Below are positions 24,054 through 32,478 of a stretch of DNA of 64,000 nt, one piece after another. Both the position numbers and the translations under genes were made by a program. The notes beneath the pieces are model-generated. The model had not been told where the DNA came from. It did no database searches and saw nothing but the letters and a program-made list of their open reading frames with translations. The stretch is from the NCBI RefSeq assembly GCF_031426495.1, contig NZ_JANPLK010000043.1, forward strand, positions 75,596 through 139,595, in the 5' to 3' direction. The DNA is from Gemmatimonas sp. Lineage in GTDB: Bacteria; Gemmatimonadota; Gemmatimonadetes; Gemmatimonadales; Gemmatimonadaceae. Positions within the stretch are counted from its first letter, which is position 1. Each line of letters begins with the position of its first letter.

Positions 24054-25232
24054 TCAGGTGGCGGCGCTGCCCTGGCGGAATCCGTCCCAGTTCGTGTCGC
24101 TGGTTCCGTCGACCCCCTGGATACGGAGCGCGAACTCCGCGGGGTTGGTCGCATAGAAGAGCGCGTTCTCGTAGGAAATCACCCCGCGCGAGTACCAGTT
24201 CATGAGCGACTGGTCGAAGCTCTGCATGCCGTACGCCATGCTCCCTTCCTTGATCAGGTCGGGGATATTCAGGGTGGCAGACAGGTCGCGAATCTGGTCG
24301 CGGACCGCCTCGGTGTTCACCAGCACTTCGCAGGCGGGCACACGACCCGGACGATCGGCCCTCGGCACGAGGCGCAGCGAGATGACCGACGACAGCGCGT
24401 TGGCGAGCGCGAAACGCACCTCGTTTTGCTGGTGCGGCGGATAGAACGACAGGATGCGGTTGATAGTGAGCGTCGCATCGGTGGTGTGCAGCGTCGAGAA
24501 GACGAGGTGACCGGTGCCAGCCGCCTTGAGCGCGACATCGAGCGTCTCGAGATCTCGAATCTCACCGATCATGATGACGTCGGGGTCCTGACGCAGCACA
24601 CGACGCAGCGCCTGGGAGAACGACGCGGTGTCCGTTCCCACTTCACGCTGGTTGATGTGGCTCTGCACGTCGCGATGCACGAACTCAATCGGATCCTCGA
24701 TCGTGATGATGTTCGCGCTGCGGCGTTCGTTGATATGGTGCACCATCGCCGCCAAGGCCGTGCTCTTGCCGGACCCAGTCACGCCCGTCACCAGGACCAG
24801 TCCGCGCGGCTTGAGGGCCAACTGCTCGAGCACCGGCGGCAGGTTCAGGTCTCGGATCGACGCCGCCGCATGCGCGATGGCACGCATGGCGAAAGCAACG
24901 GTGCCTTTCTGCTGATACACGTTGACTCGGAAACGTCCGATACCCGGGACATTGATCGCGAAGTCCGACTCGCGCATCTCCACGAACTCACGAAGCTGCG
25001 CGGGCGGCAGCAGGTGCTCGGCGAGCGACCGGAGTTCTTCCGGCCGCATCGGCGGCATATCAAGCGGGACGAGGTCCGAGTGCAATCGCAGCGTGGGCGG
25101 CCGTCCGACTTTGAGGTGCAAGTCGGACGCGCCCTCGCGCACCATGCGCTGCAGTGCGGCCTTCAGATCAAGGCCCGAGCCAGGCGCCGTCGGGGTGACG
25201 GTTACTGGAGCGGCACCGGAGACCATCGTCAT
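24054..25232 (-). CDS. pilT: Type IV pilus retraction ATPase, PilT/PilU family
   Basis: A 392-residue GspE/PilT-superfamily hexameric motor: Walker A GVTGSGKST (150-158), Asp box IITIEDPIEFVH, Walker B DVIMIGEIRDLET and His box STLHTTDA. The C-terminal part has LIKEGSMAYGMQSFDQSL in place of the AIRNLIRE of PilT, which points towards the PilU or other PilT-paralog branch. It would depolymerise type IV pili at the inner membrane for twitching or DNA uptake. No other pilus gene is in the window; it sits between accB (11 nt upstream) and accC (50 nt downstream), an unusual place. Confidence 0.9.
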   Translation of the reverse strand: MTMVSGAAPVTVTPTAPGSGLDLKAALQRMVREGASDLHLKVGRPPTLRLHSDLVPLDMPPMRPEELRSLAEHLLPPAQLREFVEMRESDFAINVPGIGRFRVNVYQQKGTVAFAMRAIAHAAASIRDLNLPPVLEQLALKPRGLVLVTGVTGSGKSTALAAMVHHINERRSANIITIEDPIEFVHRDVQSHINQREVGTDTASFSQALRRVLRQDPDVIMIGEIRDLETLDVALKAAGTGHLVFSTLHTTDATLTINRILSFYPPHQQNEVRFALANALSSVISLRLVPRADRPGRVPACEVLVNTEAVRDQIRDLSATLNIPDLIKEGSMAYGMQSFDQSLMNWYSRGVISYENALFYATNPAEFALRIQGVDGTSDTNWDGFRQGSAAT

Positions 25233-25243
25233 GTCATCGCGTC

Positions 25244-25744
25244 TCAGCCGGTCGGATCGAGGCGGTAGAGCACTTGTCCGTACTCAACGGCGTTGGACTC
25301 GGTGACGTTCACTTCGCGCACCACGCCGTCGAACTCGGACTCGAGCTCATTCATGATCTTCATCGCTTCGATGATGCACACAATCTGACCCTTGCTGATG
25401 CGATCGCCGACATTGACGTACGGCTTCGCACCGGGCTCGGGGGCAGAATAATACGTGCCCACCATCGGCGACTTGATCTCGAGGAGTGCAACCTTCGGTG
25501 CCTCGGCCTTCGGCGCCGCCGCCACACCCTCTCCGGCAGGACGCTCCGCACCACCAGCGGGCAACACCGGGGCCATTGCGACGGGAGCGGCCATCTGGGG
25601 CGCGACCGTCATGGCCGCAACGCGCTGCTGGGAGCTCTTCGAGATTCGGAGCTTCATCCCCTTGTCGGAGGAGATCTCGATGGAATCCACCGTGGAGCCG
25701 TCGAGCATCTCGATCAGCTTCTTCACGTAGCGCAGGTCGATCAT
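25244..25744 (-). CDS. accB: Acetyl-CoA carboxylase biotin carboxyl carrier protein
   Basis: A 166-residue BCCP: a short N-terminal domain (MIDLRYVKKLIEMLD), an Ala/Pro-rich linker (about 45-85) and a C-terminal biotinyl domain with EAMKIMNE, Lys129 being the biotin site. It shuttles carboxybiotin between AccC and the carboxyltransferase. The ATG at 25744 gives the canonical N-terminus; an ATG eight codons upstream is possible. It follows pepP by 53 nt. The order aroQ-pepP-accB-accC is widespread, often with efp between pepP and accB; efp is missing here and pilT intervenes before accC. Confidence 0.95.
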   Translation of the reverse strand: MIDLRYVKKLIEMLDGSTVDSIEISSDKGMKLRISKSSQQRVAAMTVAPQMAAPVAMAPVLPAGGAERPAGEGVAAAPKAEAPKVALLEIKSPMVGTYYSAPEPGAKPYVNVGDRISKGQIVCIIEAMKIMNELESEFDGVVREVNVTESNAVEYGQVLYRLDPTG

Positions 25745-25797
25745 GGCGGGGGAGTCAAAGGGGATCATCGGCGCGGAGAGCGCCGAGCGTACAGAAA

Positions 25798-26910
25798 TCA
25801 GGAGAGTTCGTGCAAATCGCGCGGGAATCCGGTCAGGACCCTCGGACCTGCATCGGACAAGAACACGTCATCCTCGATTCTCACCCCACCCCAGCCCGCC
25901 CGATAGATCCCGGGCTCAATCGTAACCACCGTGCCGGCAGCGAGGGGAGACTCGACGACGCGGGCCAAGCGAGGCGCTTCGTGCACTTCCAGCCCGATCC
26001 CATGACCGAGCGAATGTCCGAACGCCTCACCAAATCCGCGAGCGTCAATGTAGTCTCTCGCGACCGCATCTGCAGCCATCCCCGTCATTCCGACCCGAAG
26101 CGCACCCGAAGCGCGCAAATTCGCGTCGCGGACGATGTCGTAGATCTCTCGTTGCTCGTCCGAAGCGCGGCCGAGCACGAACGTTCGCGTAATATCCGAG
26201 CAGTAGCCCGCCGCCACGGCGCCGAAGTCAATCAGCACCAAATCACCCGTTTCGAGCAGTCGATCGCCGGCGCGAGCGTGCGGCAGCGCTGAGCGCGGAC
26301 CGGACGCCACGATGCTCGGAAAGGGAAAGGCCTCGCTCCCAGCTTCCCGCAGATGGCGTTCGAGCATTCCCGCGACCGCTGTTTCGGTGATCCCAGGGCG
26401 CAACAGGGGAACCGTCTGACCCAGGGCGATTTCCGCTATCGCAACGGCGCGTTGGATGTGAGCCAGTTCGCCGGCGTCCTTCACGACGCGCAATGATTCA
26501 ACCACCTCGGTCGTGGGACGCCAGGACCAACGAGCGCCCTGCTCCAACAATCGGGCAAAGTCCCGATGCATCAGGTGCATCGATTCAAAACCGATCCGTT
26601 CCACGCTCGGCATCGTCCCGAGCTGTGCCCAGAGTCCCGTCCAGAGGTTGGTACTCTCGATACGAACGCTTGCGGTCGACCCGATCTCTTCCTCGACCTG
26701 CGTCGCGTACCGGAAGTCGGTGAGCAGCACGCAATCCTTGGCCGTGAGCACGAGCAACGCGTTGCTGCCGGAGAAGCCCGTGACGTAACGGATATTCGCC
26801 AGCGAGGTCACCAACAGCGCGTCGAGATCGGCCCGCGCCAAGGCATCGCGCAACGCCGTGAGCCGCGCCGGTCGCGCATCGATCGGGCTCACTGCCGCCG
26901 CAGCACTCAC
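25798..26910 (-). CDS. pepP: Xaa-Pro aminopeptidase (M24 family)
   Basis: A 370-residue creatinase/aminopeptidase-P-type protein: N-terminal domain (about 15-140, with NIRYVTGFSGSNALL) and a pita-bread metallopeptidase domain. The dinuclear metal ligands can be placed at Asp228 (LIDFGA), Asp239 (SDITRTF), His303 (GHSLGHGIGLEVHE), Glu332 (TIEPGIY) and Glu346 (RIEDDVF). It removes N-terminal residues preceding proline. The start is GTG at 26910, overlapping the aroQ stop by four bases (GTGA). The conserved neighbourhood aroQ-pepP-accB supports the assignment. Cytoplasmic. Confidence 0.93.
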   Translation of the reverse strand: MSAAAAVSPIDARPARLTALRDALARADLDALLVTSLANIRYVTGFSGSNALLVLTAKDCVLLTDFRYATQVEEEIGSTASVRIESTNLWTGLWAQLGTMPSVERIGFESMHLMHRDFARLLEQGARWSWRPTTEVVESLRVVKDAGELAHIQRAVAIAEIALGQTVPLLRPGITETAVAGMLERHLREAGSEAFPFPSIVASGPRSALPHARAGDRLLETGDLVLIDFGAVAAGYCSDITRTFVLGRASDEQREIYDIVRDANLRASGALRVGMTGMAADAVARDYIDARGFGEAFGHSLGHGIGLEVHEAPRLARVVESPLAAGTVVTIEPGIYRAGWGGVRIEDDVFLSDAGPRVLTGFPRDLHELS

Positions 26911-27347
26911 GAGCGCCGAAGGAGGGCGGACACCAGCCCGCGCAACGCGAATTCGTAGCCGTCGGCACCGAGTCCCGTCACGCTCCCGATCGCGGCACCG
27001 GCGAGCATGCTGTGATGCCGTTCCGGCTCACGTGCGTACACGTTGGAGAGATGAATTTCCACGAAGGGAATGGACGTGGCCGTGAACGCATCGCGCAGCG
27101 CGAGGCTGGTGTGCGTGTATGCACCCGCGTTCACCACCACTCCCTGCACCACGCCGCGCCACGCGTGCAGGATATCGATCATGGTGCCTTCCACATTCGA
27201 CTGCGCCGTCTGCAATTCGACGCCGAGATCCGCGGCAACCCGCGCGAGCCCGGCGTTGATATCGTCGAGTGTCGCCGAACCGTAGATATGCGGTTCGCGC
27301 GTGCCAAGCAGGTTGAGATTCGGTCCGTTCAGAATCCCGATGATCAC
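26907..27347 (-). CDS. aroQ: 3-dehydroquinate dehydratase, type II
   Basis: A 146-residue type II dehydroquinase. It opens with GILNGPNLNLLGTREPHIYG (catalytic Arg17 and Tyr22), continues with QSNVEGTMIDILH and NAGAYTHTSLALRDA, and has the substrate-binding EIHLSNVYARE with the catalytic His. It catalyses the third step of the shikimate pathway. Start is GTG at 27347, overlapping the TPR-gene stop (GTGA); using it makes the protein begin exactly at the family N-terminus. The stop overlaps pepP in the same way, so three genes are translationally chained. Confidence 0.95.
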   Translation of the reverse strand: MIIGILNGPNLNLLGTREPHIYGSATLDDINAGLARVAADLGVELQTAQSNVEGTMIDILHAWRGVVQGVVVNAGAYTHTSLALRDAFTATSIPFVEIHLSNVYAREPERHHSMLAGAAIGSVTGLGADGYEFALRGLVSALLRRS

Positions 27348-29764
27348 GAATTGCCCAATCCTTTCAGCCACGCAGAAAACTGCGCGAGATCATCGCTCAC
27401 CGTCGGAGACGGTGTCTCAGGCGCCGGCTCGCGCGACGTCGCCTGAACGGAGGACGGCGAAGGGGTAAGCGGCGTCGGCGTCGTGGCCGGGTCCGGGAAG
27501 AACCGATCGAAGGAGAATGGTCCGCCCGCGTCGGACACTGCCGCCGTGGCGATCGGCGTGGCCGAACGCATCGGCGTCGCCGTGCGCGCGGAACCACCGA
27601 GCATGGCTTCTTCGAAGGGGAGTTCGCCGCCGAAATGGCTGATCTCGTCGATCGGAGCGAAGGCCTCCGCCAGCGCGCGGGCCGCAAGATCATCCTGCAC
27701 GGGGGCCTCGCCGCCGAACAACGAGGCCAGCCCATCGGCCGGCGTTTCCACGGCCATCGAGGCGCGCGGCGGCGTACGCCGCGGCACGCGACGCAACGCG
27801 AGTCGGGCGAACCGCTCACGCGCCGTGACGCGCTCGACCGGCTCCTCGCTGTACACCGGGGTATCGTGCACCGGCGAAGAGGTCGGCGTCGCCGAGAGCG
27901 GCGTGATGAACCGGGGCGTCACGCTCGCCACAAACGCGGGCGTCCCCATGGCTGGCGTGGCGACGGAGGGCATCGGCAGCTCCGGCGTGAGGAACGCGGG
28001 CGTGGGGAATGCGGGAGCCGCCGGAAGTGTGTCTGCGGTGAGACGCTCCTGCAGCTCGGCGAGGCGCGACGTCAGGACAGGGTCGTAGGGACGCCGGCGT
28101 ACCAATTCCTCGTACACGGATACCGCGCGCGCCGTGAATCCTTGAGACACGAGCAACTCACCCATCGTTTCCGTGACGAAGGCGGGGTTGCTCTCCTCCG
28201 GCATCACGTCCGCGAAACTGGCCTCACGCGGATCCGATTCGTCATCCACGCGGGCGGAATCGGACGGGCTATCTACGAACAGTGCCGCCACTTCCGGTGC
28301 TGCCACCGGCTCCGCAGACACGTGTTCGGCGGCGTGATCGACTGGCAGCCCCGATTCCGAGACGGACACGATCTGCTCGTGGGCCACCGCTTCACGTTCC
28401 GGAGCCGGCGCGAGCCACGGCAGTTCATCGGCCTCCGCTGACGTCGGCACGGACGTCGTCGCCACGATCCACTCAGGCTCCTCATCGTCGAGCTCGTCAA
28501 GCTCGTCAAGCTTTTCGAGCTCGTCGCTGGCGGTCATCTCTTTCGACTCGGCCATGGCCGCACTCTCGACTTCAGTCGAACCTTCGACTTCGACCTCGAC
28601 CTCGGCCGCTGGCGCGATCTCGTCGTCCGACTCAGCGTCAACCGCATCGCCGTCGAGGTCGACGATCTCCGCATCTTCCGTGTCCGCGACGATTTCCGCT
28701 TGCCGTTCGCCGGCGCTATCGAGTTCGTTGGTGTCGGCCGTGGCCGGTTCGTCGGCTTGACCGAACTGGGCATCGATATCAGCCAGCAGCGCGTGCTCAT
28801 CGAGCACGGGAATCGGCAGCGGATCTCCCGGCTCAGCGCCGAAGGCGGCGACCGCCTCCGGCGTGAGCGTTGAAACGAACGCGGGTGTGACGCTGCGCGG
28901 TGTCGCGATGCGGGCGACCAACTCCGCGGTGTCCGGCCAGTCGGGCGCGATCAGCCCTTCTTCGAAGGTCGCCTCCTCGGTGGCAGTGTCACTGAAACCG
29001 AAGGGATCATCAGCGGTCGCCTGAGGTTCGATTTCTCCCCCGGCGGCTTCAATCGCATCGAGATCGAGGAGCTCCGGCTCGTTGATTACGGGCGCTTCGG
29101 CCGCGGACACGGCCGACGGCTCGGACGCCCTCGGGCTCTCCGGCGGCGGCGCGTCTGGCTCGCGAAGTCGGGCGTTGATCTCGTCGAAATCGACGGCACG
29201 CAACGCGGCATCGGGGGTCGGAATCGCTCCGAGCCCGATCGGCGCCATAGAGAACGCCGGCGTGAACGCAGTCGATGCGGGTGACGAGGCAGTCGGCGGC
29301 GCAAAGAACGGCGAGACCGACGGTGGAGCCGGTTGGGGTTCCGGCACCACCGGAACGGCGTATACCGGCGTGGCGAGCGTCGCCAGTTGGGCAGCGATGT
29401 CGTCGTTCCGCGGGTCCGCTTCCAGCACGCGCTCGTACCATCGACGCGCCCCAGCCGTGTCCCCTTCCCACTTGGCGATGTCGCCCAGGTGGCGGAGGGC
29501 CTTCAAATTTTCCGGGTCGAGAGCGAGGGCTTGCTCGAACACAATACGCGCCTCGGACAGATCGCCCGATTCGTAGAGTGCCTGGCCAAACACGATGTAC
29601 CCGCTCATGTGCTCGGGCTGCTTGGGCAGGAACTCCCGGCAGAGGGCAATCGCCTCCGACAGGTGTCCTGCTTTCCGCAACTCGTTCGCCAAGGGGGCGA
29701 AGTAGCGACGCGGGTTTTCCTCGAACTTTTTCCGGAGTTCGTCGATCCGGGCAGCAGTGCTCAT
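27344..29764 (-). CDS. TPR protein with long disordered acidic and Thr/Pro-rich linker (scaffold-like)
   Basis: An 806-residue protein without signal peptide. The N-terminus has three to four TPRs (about 1-125). A long low-complexity region follows (about 130-750): an acidic part rich in Glu/Asp/Ala with a short LDELEKLDELDELDD-like repeat, an isolated TPR pair (about 560-615), and a Thr/Pro-rich part with recurring TPAF-type units. Next is a basic patch RRVPRRTPPRASMAVETP, then short hydrophobic segments ending in FSAWLKGLGNS. Function unknown; it looks like a protein-protein scaffold. The ATG at 29764 is chosen because the TPR homology starts at once. First gene of the aroQ-pepP-accB-pilT-accC-comB-ftsK run. 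A second protein of the same design lies at 33479-36262. Confidence 0.8.
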   Translation of the reverse strand: MSTAARIDELRKKFEENPRRYFAPLANELRKAGHLSEAIALCREFLPKQPEHMSGYIVFGQALYESGDLSEARIVFEQALALDPENLKALRHLGDIAKWEGDTAGARRWYERVLEADPRNDDIAAQLATLATPVYAVPVVPEPQPAPPSVSPFFAPPTASSPASTAFTPAFSMAPIGLGAIPTPDAALRAVDFDEINARLREPDAPPPESPRASEPSAVSAAEAPVINEPELLDLDAIEAAGGEIEPQATADDPFGFSDTATEEATFEEGLIAPDWPDTAELVARIATPRSVTPAFVSTLTPEAVAAFGAEPGDPLPIPVLDEHALLADIDAQFGQADEPATADTNELDSAGERQAEIVADTEDAEIVDLDGDAVDAESDDEIAPAAEVEVEVEGSTEVESAAMAESKEMTASDELEKLDELDELDDEEPEWIVATTSVPTSAEADELPWLAPAPEREAVAHEQIVSVSESGLPVDHAAEHVSAEPVAAPEVAALFVDSPSDSARVDDESDPREASFADVMPEESNPAFVTETMGELLVSQGFTARAVSVYEELVRRRPYDPVLTSRLAELQERLTADTLPAAPAFPTPAFLTPELPMPSVATPAMGTPAFVASVTPRFITPLSATPTSSPVHDTPVYSEEPVERVTARERFARLALRRVPRRTPPRASMAVETPADGLASLFGGEAPVQDDLAARALAEAFAPIDEISHFGGELPFEEAMLGGSARTATPMRSATPIATAAVSDAGGPFSFDRFFPDPATTPTPLTPSPSSVQATSREPAPETPSPTVSDDLAQFSAWLKGLGNS

Positions 29765-29909
29765 CCGTCCAGTGCCCTCGTAGTGATGTTTCCCGGCCCG
29801 ATGCGAGGCGCCCGTTCCGTCGGTGTGACGGGCCCCACGCAACAACTTATTAGCGGTGGCCGTTCCGGGAAGTCATTCGCGGTGATGTGGTGCATCGTCT
29901 CCGCTTGTC

Positions 29910-29939
29910 TTGCTATTCGCGACTCGCGGCGGCTAGCTT
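29910..29939 (+). promoter_or_regulatory. Candidate promoter of the ppiD-like gene
   Basis: TTGCTA (29910-29915) and TAGCTT (29934-29939) are 18 nt apart on the plus strand, about 90 nt before the start codon, in the 262-nt divergent gap between the TPR gene and ppiD. A clear promoter for the divergent TPR gene was not found in this gap; no small gene is visible in it. Confidence 0.4.
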
Positions 29940-30026
29940 GAAAGACTCTGCGGCATACGCCTCTCCCATGGAGGTGCGTGTGCCTTTCTGTTTGTCCAGC
30001 TTTTCCGCCCCAAGGAGTCTCGCCCC

Positions 30027-31859
30027 GTGCTGCAATCGATGCGGAGCGCCGCGAAATACATCTGGATCGTGCTGATCGTGGCTTTCGTCGGCAGTTTCCT
30101 TTTGTACGAGACCTCGGGTCTCGCAGGCCGCTCGCCCGTGACGACCACCACCGCCATTGCGACGGTGAACGGCGAAGAGATCCTGCTGACGTCGTGGCAG
30201 AATGCCGTGAACTCCCTCGAGCAGCAGCAACAGCAGCAGCTCGGTCGGGGAATCACGCTCGACGAGCGCAAGACGCTCGAAGACCGTGCATACGACGAAC
30301 TGGTGACGGAGCTGCTGCTCCAACAGGAATACAAGCGTCGCGGCATCACGGTTACTGACGACGAAATCCTCGAAGCGGCACGACTCGCTCCTCCGCCGCA
30401 GGCCATGCAGTCTCCGGATCTGCAAACGGACGGACGTTTCGACCTCTCCAAGTACCAGCGTCTGCTCGCCAGCCCGATGGCGCGGCAGTCGGGCATGCTG
30501 GCCGGACTCGAAGCCTATTACCGCAATGAGATCCCGAAGCAGAAGCTCTTCGACCAGATCGCGTCCGACGCGTACGTGTCCGACGAGCGCTTGTGGCAGA
30601 TCTATCGTGACCGTCACGACAGCGCACAGGTCAGTTACGTGTTGGTGGGCCAGAATGCCCTCACGGACACGGCCGTCACTGTCACAGACGCTGAGCTCTC
30701 GCAGTTCTTCGATCGGAATAAAAAGCGCTTCACCCGTCCGGGCCGTGCCGTTGTCTCGCTGTTGACGGTCCCCCGCACGGTCACGGCCGCTGACTCGGCC
30801 AGCGCCAAGTCGCGCATCGAGACACTGCGTGCCGAAATTGTCGGCGGTGCCAAGTTTGAAGACGTCGCGAAGCGTGAATCCACCGACAGCGTCTCCGGCG
30901 CCAATGGCGGTTCGCTTGGCAAGGGTGGCCGCGGCCGCTTCACGCCGAACTTCGAGTCGGCAATGTACAGCCTCAAGCCGGGCGAGCTGTCGCAGCCTGT
31001 GCTTACGCCGTTCGGTTGGCACCTGATCCGCGTCGATTCGAAGTCCGGTGACACGCTCGACGTGCGCCACATTCTCGTGTCGGTCGGCCAGAGTGATTCC
31101 AGTGCAACGCGCACCGATCGTCGGGCCGACTCGCTGGCCAGCAAGGCCGGCAGCCAGGAAGATCCGAAGGCGTTTGACGCGGCGGCGAAGGCCCTTGGTC
31201 TGTCGCCGGCCTCCGTCGTCGTGTTCGAGAAGGAGCCGCTTTCCTACGCCGGCCGTTATGTGCCGAGCGTGAGCGCGTGGGCGTTCTCGGGCGTGCGGGC
31301 GGGTGAGACGAGTGACCTGTTCGACTCACCTGAGGCGTACTATCTGGCGCGTGTCGATTCGCTGACGCCGGGCGGCCAGCAGCCACTCTCGGAAGTCAAG
31401 GAAGACATTCGTCGTCGCCTCGCCAAGGACAAGCGCATCGAGAAGTTGCGTCCGATCGCCGAGCAGATCGCCGTGGCCGCACGCACGTCGACGTTGGAAG
31501 CGGTGGCTGCCCAGCGCGGCCTGCAGGTTGAGAAGTCGCCTGCGTTCTCCCGTGTCGACGCCGTGGCCGGCATCGGCCAGTTCGAGCCCGCCATCGGTGC
31601 CTCGTTCACCGTGCCGGTCGGTCAGGTTGGCGGTCCATTCAAGGCCGTCGATGGTATGGTGGTGCTCCGCGTCGACAGCCGTACCGATGCGAGTCGTCCG
31701 GCCTTCGAAGCCGACAAGACCACGCAGCGCCAGCAGCTCCTGCAGTCAATGCGACAGCAGCGGGTCGACGAGTTCCTCACGAACCTGCGCGAGAGCGTCA
31801 CGGTCGTCGACAAGCGACCGACTGTAATGTCAGCGTTGCGTCGCCAGTCCGGCGTCTGA
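30027..31859 (+). CDS. Periplasmic foldase/peptidyl-prolyl isomerase, PpiD/SurA-like, membrane-anchored
   Basis: A 610-residue protein with PpiD architecture: a short cytoplasmic N-terminus, one membrane helix (about 12-30, WIVLIVAFVGSFLLY), a SurA_N-type chaperone domain with TVNGEEI (about 46-52), and a parvulin-like PPIC domain (about 240-345, GGSLGKGGRGRF and LTPFGWHLIRVDS). A second, more diverged parvulin-like region follows. It would assist folding of exported and outer-membrane proteins. A run of six glutamines (about 66-71) follows the chaperone start. Start is GTG at 30027 with AAGGAG 9 nt upstream. It is one of few plus-strand genes, opposite the tatA end of the envelope operon. 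Confidence 0.85.
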   Translation: MLQSMRSAAKYIWIVLIVAFVGSFLLYETSGLAGRSPVTTTTAIATVNGEEILLTSWQNAVNSLEQQQQQQLGRGITLDERKTLEDRAYDELVTELLLQQEYKRRGITVTDDEILEAARLAPPPQAMQSPDLQTDGRFDLSKYQRLLASPMARQSGMLAGLEAYYRNEIPKQKLFDQIASDAYVSDERLWQIYRDRHDSAQVSYVLVGQNALTDTAVTVTDAELSQFFDRNKKRFTRPGRAVVSLLTVPRTVTAADSASAKSRIETLRAEIVGGAKFEDVAKRESTDSVSGANGGSLGKGGRGRFTPNFESAMYSLKPGELSQPVLTPFGWHLIRVDSKSGDTLDVRHILVSVGQSDSSATRTDRRADSLASKAGSQEDPKAFDAAAKALGLSPASVVVFEKEPLSYAGRYVPSVSAWAFSGVRAGETSDLFDSPEAYYLARVDSLTPGGQQPLSEVKEDIRRRLAKDKRIEKLRPIAEQIAVAARTSTLEAVAAQRGLQVEKSPAFSRVDAVAGIGQFEPAIGASFTVPVGQVGGPFKAVDGMVVLRVDSRTDASRPAFEADKTTQRQQLLQSMRQQRVDEFLTNLRESVTVVDKRPTVMSALRRQSGV

Positions 31860-31877
31860 TCACCGACGCCGCATAGG

Positions 31878-31917
31878 AAAAGCCCCCGCGATGCCAAGGC
31901 ATCGCGGGGGCTTTTTA
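31878..31917. terminator. Bidirectional intrinsic terminator between ppiD and tatA
   Basis: AAAAGCCCCCGCGATGCC pairs perfectly with its reverse complement across a minimal AA centre and is flanked by A-tract and T-tract on either side (CTTTTT on plus, CTTTTCC on minus). It can end both the plus-strand ppiD transcript and the long minus-strand run that finishes with tatA. Confidence 0.9.
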
Positions 31918-31935
31918 CTACGTCGAGCGCGAAGG

Positions 31936-32190
31936 TCAGTTGAGCAAACGCTTCGGCTCGGGACGCTCTTCTTCGGCCGTGGTCTGTTCCGCCGTGCCAC
32001 CGCCTACGCGATCATTTCGCGGCGCCGGCTCGGTGATCTGACGCTGCGCATCAGAAAGGTTGCGCTTGAACTCGTTGATCCCCTTGCCGAACGATCCTGC
32101 GATTTCCGGAATGCGCTTGGCTCCGAACAGGAGCAGCACAATCACGAGGATGATCATGATCTCCATGAAACCGAAATTCTGTAAACCCAT
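31936..32190 (-). CDS. tatA: Twin-arginine translocase subunit TatA
   Basis: An 84-residue TatA/E-type protein: N-terminal membrane helix (about 8-25), the FGAKRIPEIAGSFGKGINEFK hinge/amphipathic helix that defines the family, and a polar charged tail. It forms the variable-size pore of the Tat pathway with TatC, whose gene is 13 kb upstream in the same run. GGAG lies 6 nt before the ATG and is fused to the stop of the preceding gene (TAGGAG). Last gene before the bidirectional terminator. Confidence 0.93.
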   Translation of the reverse strand: MGLQNFGFMEIMIILVIVLLLFGAKRIPEIAGSFGKGINEFKRNLSDAQRQITEPAPRNDRVGGGTAEQTTAEEERPEPKRLLN

Positions 32191-32199
32191 GGGAAACTC

Positions 32200-32478
32200 C
32201 TAGAAGAGGGACCGCGCGATCAGGTAGGCGATCAAAACTCCCAGGAGGCTCAAGAGCGAGACATCCAGGGCGACAGGTCCAACAGCAAACTTCAATATAA
32301 TCAGATCGATCGGAAGAGGGCCGATTGCCGGCGTCACGCCGGTGGTCAGGAACTCCTTCACCGCGCCGGCCGGCAGAAACCGACGCGCGATCTGCGTCAA
32401 CAGGCCGCCGGCCACAAATCCGGAGGCGAGCACCAGAACATGGAACACCGGACGGTGCTTGGATGGTCCACGCGCCAT
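32200..32478 (-). CDS. DUF4321-like small membrane protein
   Basis: A 92-residue protein with two hydrophobic helices (about 10-30 and 68-90), matching the size and pattern I associate with DUF4321: LVLASGFVAGGLLTQ, then FLPAGAVKEFL, then a C-terminal helix ending IAYLIARSLF. Function unknown. The ATG at 32478 shares one base with the stop of the polyprenyl synthase gene (TGATG), and tatA follows after 9 nt, so it is firmly part of the operon. The family name is from memory of the sequence style. Confidence 0.75.
   Translation of the reverse strand: MARGPSKHRPVFHVLVLASGFVAGGLLTQIARRFLPAGAVKEFLTTGVTPAIGPLPIDLIILKFAVGPVALDVSLLSLLGVLIAYLIARSLF

Noticed and set aside
30222..30245. CAG-rich run considered as a phase-variable repeat locus
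   Set aside because: It is short, interrupted by CAA, and a multiple of three, so slippage would change length but not frame.
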